From NCBI GenBank assembly GCA_023423015.1, contig JAFAGE010000056.1:1-7124 (forward strand): a stretch of 7,124 nucleotides of DNA, written 5' to 3'. This document shows positions 1 to 6,656 of the stretch, one piece after another; positions within the stretch are counted from its first letter, which is position 1, and each line of letters starts with the position of its first letter. This stretch comes from Bacteroidota bacterium (GTDB taxonomy: Bacteria > Bacteroidota > Bacteroidia > Chitinophagales > Chitinophagaceae). Below the pieces are notes generated by a model that saw only the letters and a list, made by a program, of their open reading frames with translations, made no database searches and was not told where the DNA came from. A program made the translations under genes and the position numbers.

Positions 1-582
1 GGCAAGTGTACTACCGACCATATTTCAATGGCTGGTCCCTGGTTGAAGTTCCGTGGCCACCTCGATAATATTTCGAATAACATGCTCATCGGCGCGGTGA
101 ACTTCTTCAACGAAAAAACCGACAACGTAAAAAATCAGCTCACCGGCGAATACGGACCCGTTCCGGCAACACAACGGGCCTACAAAGCAGCCAACATCGG
201 CACAGTGGTAGTGGGTGATGAAAACTACGGTGAAGGTTCATCACGCGAACACGCTGCGATGGAACCCCGTCACCTCGGTGTACGTGCGATTGTAGTAAGA
301 AGCTTTGCACGTATTCATGAAACCAACCTGAAAAAACAGGGAATGCTCGCACTTACGTTCGCACATAAAGAAGATTACGATAAAGTGCAGGAAGACGACC
401 AGATTGATATCCTCGGTCTCACTTCGTTTGCACCGGGCCGTCAGCTTACTATGGTACTGCACCATAAAGACGGATCAAGCGACGAGGTAATATTGAACCA
501 CACTTACAACAAACAACAGATCGAGTGGTTCAAAGCCGGCGGAGCACTGAATGTGATCAGAAGGCAATTTGCGAATGACTGA
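1..582 (+). CDS. acn: Aconitate hydratase (aconitase), C-terminal part; 5' end outside window
   Basis: This is the last 193 codons of an aconitase, the TCA-cycle enzyme that converts citrate to isocitrate through cis-aconitate using a [4Fe-4S] cluster. The frame is open from base 1, so the ATG at 28 is internal and not the start. The fragment covers the C-terminal swivel domain. It opens with GKCTTDHIS, then has KFRGHLDN at residues 16-23, whose Arg corresponds to substrate-binding Arg580 of pig mitochondrial aconitase. GDENYGEGSSREH follows, with the Ser-Ser-Arg substrate/catalytic triad at visible residues 80-82. FARIHETNLKKQG and the terminal NHTYNKQQIEWFKAGGALN are also typical. The sequence is closer to mitochondrial-type aconitase than to AcnB, and this type is common in Bacteroidetes. 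The cluster cysteines lie upstream of the window. The gene ends at TGA 580-582, five bases before the heptad-repeat hairpin, and converges on the SET gene. Family identification is secure; the symbol is generic because acnA or another name cannot be decided here. Confidence 0.96.
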   Translation, partial: GKCTTDHISMAGPWLKFRGHLDNISNNMLIGAVNFFNEKTDNVKNQLTGEYGPVPATQRAYKAANIGTVVVGDENYGEGSSREHAAMEPRHLGVRAIVVRSFARIHETNLKKQGMLALTFAHKEDYDKVQEDDQIDILGLTSFAPGRQLTMVLHHKDGSSDEVILNHTYNKQQIEWFKAGGALNVIRRQFAND

Positions 583-586
583 GTAA

Positions 587-670
587 GTGAACGGTGAAAG
601 GTGAGAGGTGAGCGGTGAAAGGGTATAATTAATTATCCTTTCACTTTTCACCTTTCACTTTTCACTTCAC
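587..670. repeat. Inverted array of 7-bp GTGAAAR repeats forming a long imperfect hairpin
   Basis: The left arm (587-621) is five head-to-tail heptads: GTGAACG, GTGAAAG, GTGAGAG, GTGAGCG, GTGAAAG. The right arm (638-670) is the same motif on the other strand: four full units alternating GTGAAAG and GTGAAAA, plus a partial GTGAA. The centre (625-636) is the A/T palindrome ATAATTAATTAT. The inner stem GTGAAAGG/CCTTTCAC (615-622 with 637-644) is perfect. Further out the heptads stay in register, with mostly G-T wobble and a few mismatches, giving arms of about 35 bp. The element fills the space between two convergent genes and overlaps the last three codons of the SET gene. It may act as a two-way terminator or mRNA-end stabiliser, although no clean U-tract follows it. 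It could instead be a dispersed intergenic repeat. The repeat and hairpin are seen directly; the role is inference. Confidence 0.85.
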
Positions 671-1051
671 TTCAAACCACAACGCCTTTTTATCATTAAA
701 TGTGCCGTTGTAGTTAATGAATAACTCCTCCCCTTTTTTGATGTTGCGGACGGTTTTGATGCGGATAATTTTTTTCCCGAATTCCATTTCGTATTCGCAA
801 TTGGAATCGTACGAATGATTATATATGGGCACGTATCCCAGAGCCATGCAGCATTGTCCGCTTTTTTCTCCCCATTCAAAAATATAATCGTGCAGAAGTG
901 TCTGGTCGAGCAGTTCGCGTTCGCGGGCAGACATTACAATCACAGGCGACTCTTCAATTACCGTGTCTTTTCGCAGCGGGCTTGAGGTAAATACGCCGTT
1001 GCCCATTTTCTTAGTTTTGCCGACATATAAGCATGGTAATATACTGAGCAT
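662..1051 (-). CDS. Small SET-domain protein (putative protein-lysine methyltransferase)
   Basis: The product is 129 residues and is almost entirely a SET domain, the fold of S-adenosylmethionine-dependent lysine methyltransferases. Visible signatures are MGNGVFTSSPL at 16-26 (the usual G-x-GVF opening), ALGYVPIYNHSYDSNCEYEM at 70-89 with the NHSxxxNC cofactor-site motif (78-85), and IKKGEELFINYNG at 104-116, where Tyr114 sits at the usual catalytic tyrosine position. There is no signal peptide, membrane segment or post-SET cysteine cluster. The frame stays open upstream to an ATG at 1160-1162, but those 37 extra residues look unlike any domain and overlap mgtE antisense. I chose the ATG at 1049-1051, which places MLSILPCLYVG directly before the SET core. 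The start lacks a Shine-Dalgarno sequence and lies 28 bp from the divergent mgtE. The stop codon lies inside the heptad-repeat element. The family is clear. The substrate is unknown; candidates are a ribosomal or DNA-binding protein, by inference only. Confidence 0.85.
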   Translation of the reverse strand: MLSILPCLYVGKTKKMGNGVFTSSPLRKDTVIEESPVIVMSARERELLDQTLLHDYIFEWGEKSGQCCMALGYVPIYNHSYDSNCEYEMEFGKKIIRIKTVRNIKKGEELFINYNGTFNDKKALWFEVK

Positions 1052-1067
1052 GCTGCAAGATAGATAG

Positions 1068-1075
1068 TAAATTTG
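1068..1075 (+). promoter_or_regulatory. Candidate Bacteroidetes -7 box (TAAATTTG) for mgtE
   Basis: TAAATTTG matches the Bacteroidetes housekeeping sigma -7 consensus TAnnTTTG exactly. It ends four bases before the mgtE ATG at 1080. Transcription would then start at or within a few bases of the ATG, giving a leaderless or nearly leaderless mRNA. No convincing -33 TTTG/TTG element is seen at the expected distance, around 1045-1052, so the call is tentative. Confidence 0.35.
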
Positions 1076-1079
1076 AGCG

Positions 1080-2468
1080 ATGATTTTGGAAACAGAACAG
1101 GATAATGTGCGGGAGAATTTCCTGCAGTTGATCGCGAGAGAAGATGTGCTTGAAACACGCAACTTCCTGAACGATCAGAACATCAGCGATGTGGCATTCC
1201 TGATCGATGAATTTCCCGAACACGCGGCCAGCATCATCAGCAACATGAGCATTCACCGTGCATCCAGTGTTTTCAAGATCCTCGACTTCGGTATTCAGAA
1301 AAGTATCATCCAGGAACTACCTCCTTATAAGACCGCAGAACTTCTCAATGAACTTCCTGCCGACGACCGCACAGCATTCCTGGAAGAACTTCCCAGTGAA
1401 GTGGTGAAAGAATTGATCCGATTGCTGGATCCTGAAGAAAGAAAAGTCACACTTTCCCTGCTTGGTTATCCCGAAGGAAGTGTGGGGCGGCTGATGACGC
1501 CCGACTACATCGCCGTGCAGGTACACTGGACGATGGCACAGGTACTCGAACATATCAGGAAAGAAGGCCGCCATAGCGAAACCATCGACGTTATTTATGT
1601 GGTGAATGAAAAAGGCGAGTTCGTCGATGATATGCGAATTCGCGAAGTATTATTATCCGACCCCGACCGCCTGGTGGAAGACATTATCGACTATCGGTTC
1701 ATTACACTGAATGTGAACGATGCGCAGGAAGTAGCCAACCAGATATTCAAGATGAATAATCGTGTGGCCCTGCCCGTTGTTGACCAGAAAATGATACTCC
1801 TGGGCATTGTTACCATTGACGACGTGTTGTGGGTGGCGAATGAAGAATTCAGCGAAGACATGCAAAAGATCGGTGGTACAGAAGCGCTGGACGAACCCTA
1901 CCTGGAAATACCCATATTGAAGTTGTTTAAGAAACGTGTTGTGTGGCTGATTGTGCTCTTCCTGGGCGAAATGCTCACGGCCTCGGCTATGGGCTATTTT
2001 GAAGATGAAATAGCGAAAGCTGTGGTTCTTGCCCTCTTTGTGCCCCTGATCATATCAAGTGGCGGCAACAGCGGCTCCCAGGCCTCTACCCTCATTATAC
2101 AGGCTATGGCCGTGGGAGAAATCACACTCACCGATTGGTGGAAGGTGTTGAAACGAGAACTCGTATCGGGCATGCTGCTGGGAACTATCCTCGGAATAAT
2201 CGGGTTCGTGCGGGTGGTGGCCTGGAACTCGGTTTTTCATACATACGGCGAACATGCCCGGCTGGTGGGCTTTACCGTTGGATTCTCGCTTATTGGCGTA
2301 GTGCTTTGGGGCACTGTAACCGGTTCAATGTTGCCCATCATTCTTAAAAAGCTGGGGGCAGATCCTGCCACCTCCTCCGCGCCCTTTGTTGCAACCTTGG
2401 TCGACGTAACCGGCCTGCTCATCTACTTTTCGCTGGCCTTCCTCTTTATGCAGGGAATCTTACTTTAA
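1080..2468 (+). CDS. mgtE: Magnesium transporter MgtE
   Basis: The 462-residue product has the full MgtE layout. A soluble N domain at about 1-135 contains the helical repeats ELPPYKTAELLNELPADDR and ELPSEVVKELIRLLDPEER. A CBS-domain pair at about 138-262 starts at LMTPDY and includes LPVVDQKMILLGIVTIDDVL. A connecting helix leads to five membrane segments at roughly 287-307, 313-345, 361-381, 396-422 and 432-458. Family hallmarks are GGNSGSQAS (328-336) and the TM5 stretch ATLVDVTGLLIYF, whose Asp442 corresponds to the ion-selecting Asp432 of Thermus MgtE. In that family the protein is an inner-membrane homodimer admitting Mg2+, with the N and CBS domains closing the pore when cytosolic Mg2+ is high. 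Length is normal and nothing is missing. The ATG at 1080 gives the expected N-terminus. It is divergent from the SET gene with a 28-bp gap, too short for a Mg2+ riboswitch. No terminator follows before glmS. Confidence 0.96.
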   Translation: MILETEQDNVRENFLQLIAREDVLETRNFLNDQNISDVAFLIDEFPEHAASIISNMSIHRASSVFKILDFGIQKSIIQELPPYKTAELLNELPADDRTAFLEELPSEVVKELIRLLDPEERKVTLSLLGYPEGSVGRLMTPDYIAVQVHWTMAQVLEHIRKEGRHSETIDVIYVVNEKGEFVDDMRIREVLLSDPDRLVEDIIDYRFITLNVNDAQEVANQIFKMNNRVALPVVDQKMILLGIVTIDDVLWVANEEFSEDMQKIGGTEALDEPYLEIPILKLFKKRVVWLIVLFLGEMLTASAMGYFEDEIAKAVVLALFVPLIISSGGNSGSQASTLIIQAMAVGEITLTDWWKVLKRELVSGMLLGTILGIIGFVRVVAWNSVFHTYGEHARLVGFTVGFSLIGVVLWGTVTGSMLPIILKKLGADPATSSAPFVATLVDVTGLLIYFSLAFLFMQGILL

Positions 2469-2543
2469 GCGTTGGTGTGCACATTAATTTTACCTTTCTT
2501 GCGTTGTAGTCTCAAACAATTTAGATATTTATAATATTTAGCT
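2469..2543 (+). promoter_or_regulatory. mgtE-glmS gap with weak candidate glmS promoter
   Basis: This 75-bp gap becomes strongly A/T-rich just before the glmS ATG. A possible promoter is the TTG at 2499-2501 paired with the TAGATATT-like box at 2522-2529, spaced about 20 bp apart. The second box only loosely fits TAnnTTTG. A 6-bp direct repeat, GCGTTG, occurs at 2469-2474 and 2501-2506. There is no terminator hairpin, no Shine-Dalgarno sequence, and no room for a glmS ribozyme. Read-through from mgtE is also possible. Confidence 0.25.
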
Positions 2544-4379
2544 ATGTGCGGAATTGTTGCTTACATCGGCCACAGAGAAGCTTACCCGGTCATATTAAAA
2601 CGCTTGAAGAGGCTTGAGTACCGCGGGTACGACAGCTCCGGAGTGGCCCTCCTTAACAAAGGCCTGAAAGTTTATAAAAAGAAAGGCAAAGTAGCCGAAC
2701 TCGAAGAAACCCTTATCGGCAAAGACCTTCACTCCAATTCCGGTATCGGCCATACACGCTGGGCAACCCATGGAGAACCGAGCGACCGGAATGCTCACCC
2801 CCATATCTCAAAAAACGGCAAACTGGCGATGATCCACAACGGGATTATCGAAAACTACGCCCAGCTGAAGCAGGAGCTTCAGAACAAAGGATACTCATTC
2901 ACCAGCGACACCGACACCGAAGTATTGCTGAAGTTTATTGAAGACATCCATGAAAACAATAATGTTGGACTCGAAGAGGCGGTTCGTATTGCCTTAAAAA
3001 GAGTTGTTGGCGCATATGTAATTGTCCTGATCGACCAGGATAACCCCGATACGCTTATCGCCGCCCGTAAAGGAAGTCCGCTGGTAATCGGTATTGGGAA
3101 AGGCGAGCACTTCCTGGCTTCCGATGCTTCACCAATTATCGAATACACAAAAGAAGTTGTTTATGTAAATGATTATGAACTCGCGATTATAAAACCGGAT
3201 GAGCTCATCCTGAAAAATCTCGGTAACGAAAAGATCACCCCTTTCATCCAAAAGCTCGACCTCGAGCTCGCCAAAATTGAGAAAGGCGGATTTGATCACT
3301 TCATGTTGAAGGAAATTTTCGAACAACCGGAAACAATATTCGACTGCTTACGCGGAAGAATGGATGCAAAAGAAGGTTTTATCCGGATGGCCGGTGTAGA
3401 TAAGAATATTCAGCAGTTGAAAACTGCAAATCGTTTTATCATCATCGCATGTGGCACCAGCTGGCATGCGGGGCTGATTGCTGAATATGTGATGGAAGAG
3501 CTGTGCAGAATTCCGGTTGAGGTAGAATATGCATCTGAATTCCGTTACCGTAATCCGATCGTAAATAAAGGTGATGTGATTTTCGCCGTTTCGCAAAGTG
3601 GTGAAACTGCAGACACATTGGTAGCAATTGAGCGCGCGAAAGAGCAGGGTGCGTTTATTTTCGGGATTGTGAACGTAGTAGGTTCTTCGATTGCGCGGGT
3701 ATCTCACGCAGGAGCTTACACCCATGCCGGTCCTGAAATCGGCGTAGCCAGCACAAAAGCATTTACTGCACAGCTTGCTGTGCTGATGATGATAGCCCTA
3801 AAAATTGCCGTTGAAAAAGGCACTATCGACCAGGCACGTTTCATGCATCTATTGAATGAATTGGAGGAAATTCCCGACAAAGTGAAAACGCTTCTCGAAA
3901 ACAACGAGCACATAAAAAAACTCGCCGTGAAATACAAAGACGCTAACAACGCGCTATATCTCGGCCGTGGATATAATTTCCCGGTTGCGCTCGAAGGTGC
4001 GCTGAAACTGAAAGAAATATCTTACATACATGCTGAAGGATATCCTGCTGCAGAAATGAAACATGGTCCGATTGCACTCGTCGACGACCAGCTGCCTGTA
4101 GTAATCGTTGCTACGAAAGATTCTTACCACGAAAAAATTGTAAGCAATATCCAGGAAATTAAAGCACGCAAAGGGAAGGTGATAGCTGTGATAACCGCAG
4201 GCGACCACGTGATCACGGGCATGGCCGACGATACTATCGAAGTACCGGAAGCAGACGAGCTTGTTGCACCGATGCTGAGCACAATTCCATTGCAACTGCT
4301 GGCTTACCACATCGGTGTTGCAAAGGGATCGGACGTTGACAAACCCAGGAACCTGGCAAAGAGTGTAACCGTGGAATAG
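2544..4379 (+). CDS. glmS: Glutamine--fructose-6-phosphate aminotransferase (isomerizing)
   Basis: GlmS makes glucosamine-6-phosphate and glutamate from fructose-6-phosphate and glutamine. This is the first committed step towards UDP-GlcNAc for peptidoglycan and lipid A, and it takes place in the cytoplasm. The 611 residues match the usual length (E. coli 609). The N-terminal class II glutaminase domain (about 2-220) begins MCGIVAYIG, with Cys2 as nucleophile after Met removal. It continues with RLEYRGYDSSG, HTRWATHGEPSDRNAHPH (70-87), HNGIIENY (98-105) and SDTDTEV around Asp124. SIS domain 1 has CGTSWHAG (303-310), SQSGET (350-355) and GPEIGVASTKAFTAQLAV. SIS domain 2 has LYLGRGYNFPVALEGALKL and IHAEGYPAAEMKHGP, with catalytic Glu498 and His507, and the C-terminus is PRNLAKSVTVE with the conserved Lys606. 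All catalytic residues appear intact. It lies 75 bp after mgtE and 30 bp before the DUF4954 gene on the same strand, suggesting co-transcription with the latter. Confidence 0.98.
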   Translation: MCGIVAYIGHREAYPVILKRLKRLEYRGYDSSGVALLNKGLKVYKKKGKVAELEETLIGKDLHSNSGIGHTRWATHGEPSDRNAHPHISKNGKLAMIHNGIIENYAQLKQELQNKGYSFTSDTDTEVLLKFIEDIHENNNVGLEEAVRIALKRVVGAYVIVLIDQDNPDTLIAARKGSPLVIGIGKGEHFLASDASPIIEYTKEVVYVNDYELAIIKPDELILKNLGNEKITPFIQKLDLELAKIEKGGFDHFMLKEIFEQPETIFDCLRGRMDAKEGFIRMAGVDKNIQQLKTANRFIIIACGTSWHAGLIAEYVMEELCRIPVEVEYASEFRYRNPIVNKGDVIFAVSQSGETADTLVAIERAKEQGAFIFGIVNVVGSSIARVSHAGAYTHAGPEIGVASTKAFTAQLAVLMMIALKIAVEKGTIDQARFMHLLNELEEIPDKVKTLLENNEHIKKLAVKYKDANNALYLGRGYNFPVALEGALKLKEISYIHAEGYPAAEMKHGPIALVDDQLPVVIVATKDSYHEKIVSNIQEIKARKGKVIAVITAGDHVITGMADDTIEVPEADELVAPMLSTIPLQLLAYHIGVAKGSDVDKPRNLAKSVTVE

Positions 4380-4394
4380 AAACGCGCGTTTTTT
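4380..4394 (+). terminator. Weak palindrome plus T-run between glmS and the DUF4954 gene
   Basis: Immediately after the glmS stop is the perfect 12-bp palindrome AAACGCGCGTTT (4380-4391), followed by three more T, so six T in total. As RNA it can form only a four- to five-pair stem with a GCGC loop, which is weak for an intrinsic terminator. It could attenuate transcription into the downstream gene, bind a dimeric protein as DNA, or mean nothing. The sequence is certain; the function is a guess. Confidence 0.3.
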
Positions 4395-4409
4395 ACTTAA
4401 GCTTTTCCA

Positions 4410-6626
4410 ATGAACCAGATTAAGAAAAATCCTGTCACATCGCTGGGCTACAATTTCATTCCAAAAGAAATGCTCGGCAAAGGGCAGGATGAATATTTTC
4501 TCAGAAACCGCCAGAACAACAACGGCATAAAATATCGCGGACTTACCGCTTACGAAATTGAAGTGCTGGTCCGGAATCGTAATACATCAGACAACTGGAA
4601 CAATATACTTGTCTCAGATTCTTTTAATCCCGAGCAGGTTCACAACTGCAAATTTTACGGCCTGGTGCGAATTGGCAAACTTGAGCCATTCTACCTTGAA
4701 TTCAAGAACCTTCGCCGCCCCGTCGGCTTGTACAACAGCACCATTATCAGCTCCGACTTTGGTGACAACGTAGTAGTGGATAATGTGAATTACGTTTCGC
4801 ACTACATCATTGGCAATGAAGTTATCATCGTGAATGTGAATGAACTCGCCACCACCAATTACGCCAAGTTTGGAAATGGCACCATAAAAGATGGCGAGGC
4901 AGAATCACTTCGCATTTACCTGGAGGTATGCAATGAAAATGGGGGTAGAAAAGTTATTCCCTTCGATGGGATGTTACCCGGCGACGCCTATTTATGGACT
5001 CAGCATCGGGATGATGAGCAAATGCAATCGAAGTTCCGCGAACTCACACTCAAAAAATTTGACACACACCGCGGCTATTATGGCACCATCGGCGACCGTA
5101 CTGTAATCAAGAATTGTAAGATCATCAAAGATGTAAACATCGGCACAGATGCTTACCTGAAAGGTGCGAATAAATTAAAAAATCTTACGATCAACTCTTC
5201 GCCCGAAGCTACTTCACAGATCGGCGAAGGATGCGAGCTTGTGAATGGCATCATAGATATTGGATGCCGCATATTTTACGGGGTTAAAGCTGTGCGCTTT
5301 TTTATGGCTTCGCACTCGCAGTTAAAGTATGGTGCACGCCTTATCAATTCATACCTGGGTAACAATTCAACAATTTCATGTTGCGAGGTTCTTAATTCAC
5401 TCATATTTCCCTTTCACGAACAACACCATAACAATTCGTTTTTGTGTGCAGCATTGCTGAACGGGCAAACCAATATTGCCGCAGGCGCAACAATTGGTTC
5501 CAACCACAACTCACGAAGCCCCGATGGCGAATTGGTAGCTGGCCGGGGATTCTGGCCGGGCCTGTGTGTGAGCCTTAAACACAATTCAAAATTTGCGGGC
5601 TACACGATCATCGCAAAAGCCGACTACCCTGCAGAACTGAACATTCCGGTTCCCTTTTCGCTGGTGAGTAACGACGTAGCCAACGACACGCTCCTGGTGA
5701 TGCCGGCTTATTGGTTCATGTACAACATGTATGCGCTTGCAAGAAATGCATGGAAATATTCCGACCGTGATAAACGTACAGACAAGCGCCCGTTGATCGA
5801 ATACGATTTCCTGGCGCCAGACACCATCAATGAGATCATAGATTCCCTTGAACTCTTTGAAAAACTCGTGGGCGAAGCATGGATTCGCGAGATGGATGCA
5901 GATCAGAAAGAAGACCCGAGATCGATAGGTAAGAAATTGTTACTGGAAGATAGTGATGCGTTGAACGACCTTGAAATAACAGCCGACGGATTTGAAAATA
6001 CCAGCCGGAAAGTGAAACTGCTGAAAGTTCCACAATCATATCGCATATTCCGGGATCTGGTAAGCTATCACGCAGGAAATCTCCTGGTAACATTCATTCG
6101 TGAAAACAAGATCAGCACATACGATGAGTTGCTTGAAGCGCTTCCCAGCCGCAATATACTTTCGGAATGGAAGAACATCGGAGGCCAGTTGATACGCAGC
6201 GATGAAATTGATCGTCTGCACCAGCAACTGAAATCAGGAAAGATTAAAAGCTGGGAAGACATTCATAATTTCTACAACACGCAGGCAGATAACTATGCTG
6301 AAGAAAAGCTGAAACATGCCCTCGCAGCGCTCAAAAAAATCCATGGCATATCACTTTCAAAGAAAAGTGCACCTGCCTTTCTGAGTTTGTTGCGTAACAG
6401 TGTTTCTACAAAACAGTGGATGACCGAAGGTATTTTTGAATCGCGCGAAAAGGATTATGAAAATAGTTTCCGCGAAATGGTATATAACAGTGCGGAAGAA
6501 ATGAACAAGGTAGTAGGCAGCCTGGCCGATAATCCCTTCATTATCCAGGAACGCGAAAGGCTGGCTTCGTTCAGAAAACAGGTAAATAGTATCCTGCGAA
6601 AGTTTGAACTTCAACCGGCGCGTTAA
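4410..6626 (+). CDS. DUF4954 family protein (beta-helix-like core), function unknown
   Basis: This 738-residue protein belongs to DUF4954, a family I know as near-universal and strongly conserved in Bacteroidetes but without an assigned reaction. The N-terminal part (about 1-225) includes YRGLTAYEIEVLVRNRNTSD, CKFYGLVRIG, HYIIGNEVIIVNVNEL and IPFDGMLPGDAYLW. The centre (about 228-370) has short repeats of the left-handed beta-helix or hexapeptide kind, such as IGDRTVIKNCKIIKDVNIG, IGEGCELVNGIIDIG and ARLINSYLGNNSTISCCEVL. A polar histidine cluster HEQHHNN (336-342) and GATIGSNHNS (359-368) follow, perhaps the active or binding site. From about 445 on it looks helical and charged. It has no signal peptide or membrane segments, so it is probably cytoplasmic. 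There is no GxGxRM nucleotidyltransferase loop, so it is not GlmU despite the similar helix. It lies 30 bp after glmS on the same strand, which hints at an amino-sugar or envelope role (inference). The ATG at 4410 has no Shine-Dalgarno sequence, as is usual for this phylum. Confidence 0.88.
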   Translation: MNQIKKNPVTSLGYNFIPKEMLGKGQDEYFLRNRQNNNGIKYRGLTAYEIEVLVRNRNTSDNWNNILVSDSFNPEQVHNCKFYGLVRIGKLEPFYLEFKNLRRPVGLYNSTIISSDFGDNVVVDNVNYVSHYIIGNEVIIVNVNELATTNYAKFGNGTIKDGEAESLRIYLEVCNENGGRKVIPFDGMLPGDAYLWTQHRDDEQMQSKFRELTLKKFDTHRGYYGTIGDRTVIKNCKIIKDVNIGTDAYLKGANKLKNLTINSSPEATSQIGEGCELVNGIIDIGCRIFYGVKAVRFFMASHSQLKYGARLINSYLGNNSTISCCEVLNSLIFPFHEQHHNNSFLCAALLNGQTNIAAGATIGSNHNSRSPDGELVAGRGFWPGLCVSLKHNSKFAGYTIIAKADYPAELNIPVPFSLVSNDVANDTLLVMPAYWFMYNMYALARNAWKYSDRDKRTDKRPLIEYDFLAPDTINEIIDSLELFEKLVGEAWIREMDADQKEDPRSIGKKLLLEDSDALNDLEITADGFENTSRKVKLLKVPQSYRIFRDLVSYHAGNLLVTFIRENKISTYDELLEALPSRNILSEWKNIGGQLIRSDEIDRLHQQLKSGKIKSWEDIHNFYNTQADNYAEEKLKHALAALKKIHGISLSKKSAPAFLSLLRNSVSTKQWMTEGIFESREKDYENSFREMVYNSAEEMNKVVGSLADNPFIIQERERLASFRKQVNSILRKFELQPAR

Positions 6627-6656
6627 TTCAATAGCTTCTGCCTGGCTTACACATCG

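Noticed and set aside
28..30. ATG as start of a 184-residue protein
   Set aside because: The frame is open from base 1 and encodes conserved aconitase sequence (GKCTTDHIS) before this ATG; it is an internal Met.
587..670. CRISPR array or transposon end for the GTGAAAR repeats
   Set aside because: Seven-bp units without spacers cannot be CRISPR; no transposase gene or obvious target-site duplication flanks the element.
1052..1079. Mg2+-sensing riboswitch (M-box) ahead of mgtE
   Set aside because: The gap is 28 bp and the likely promoter abuts the ATG; there is no room for such a leader unless transcription starts inside the SET gene.
1052..1162. 37-residue N-terminal extension of the SET gene starting at the ATG at 1160-1162
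   Set aside because: The extra residues are Ser/Cys-rich with no domain character and are the antisense of the mgtE start; the SET-like sequence begins only after the ATG at 1049-1051.
2469..2543. glmS ribozyme or other riboswitch upstream of glmS
   Set aside because: Only 75 bases are available and no ribozyme core is seen; the glmS ribozyme is mainly a Firmicutes feature.
4410..6626. Calling the large gene after glmS GlmU because of the context and hexapeptide-like repeats
   Set aside because: It lacks the N-terminal GxGxRM uridyltransferase loop, is far longer than GlmU (about 450 residues), and matches DUF4954 along its length.
6627..6656. Terminator between the DUF4954 gene and the convergent secreted-protein gene
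   Set aside because: I could find no stem of useful length nor a T-run in these 30 bases.
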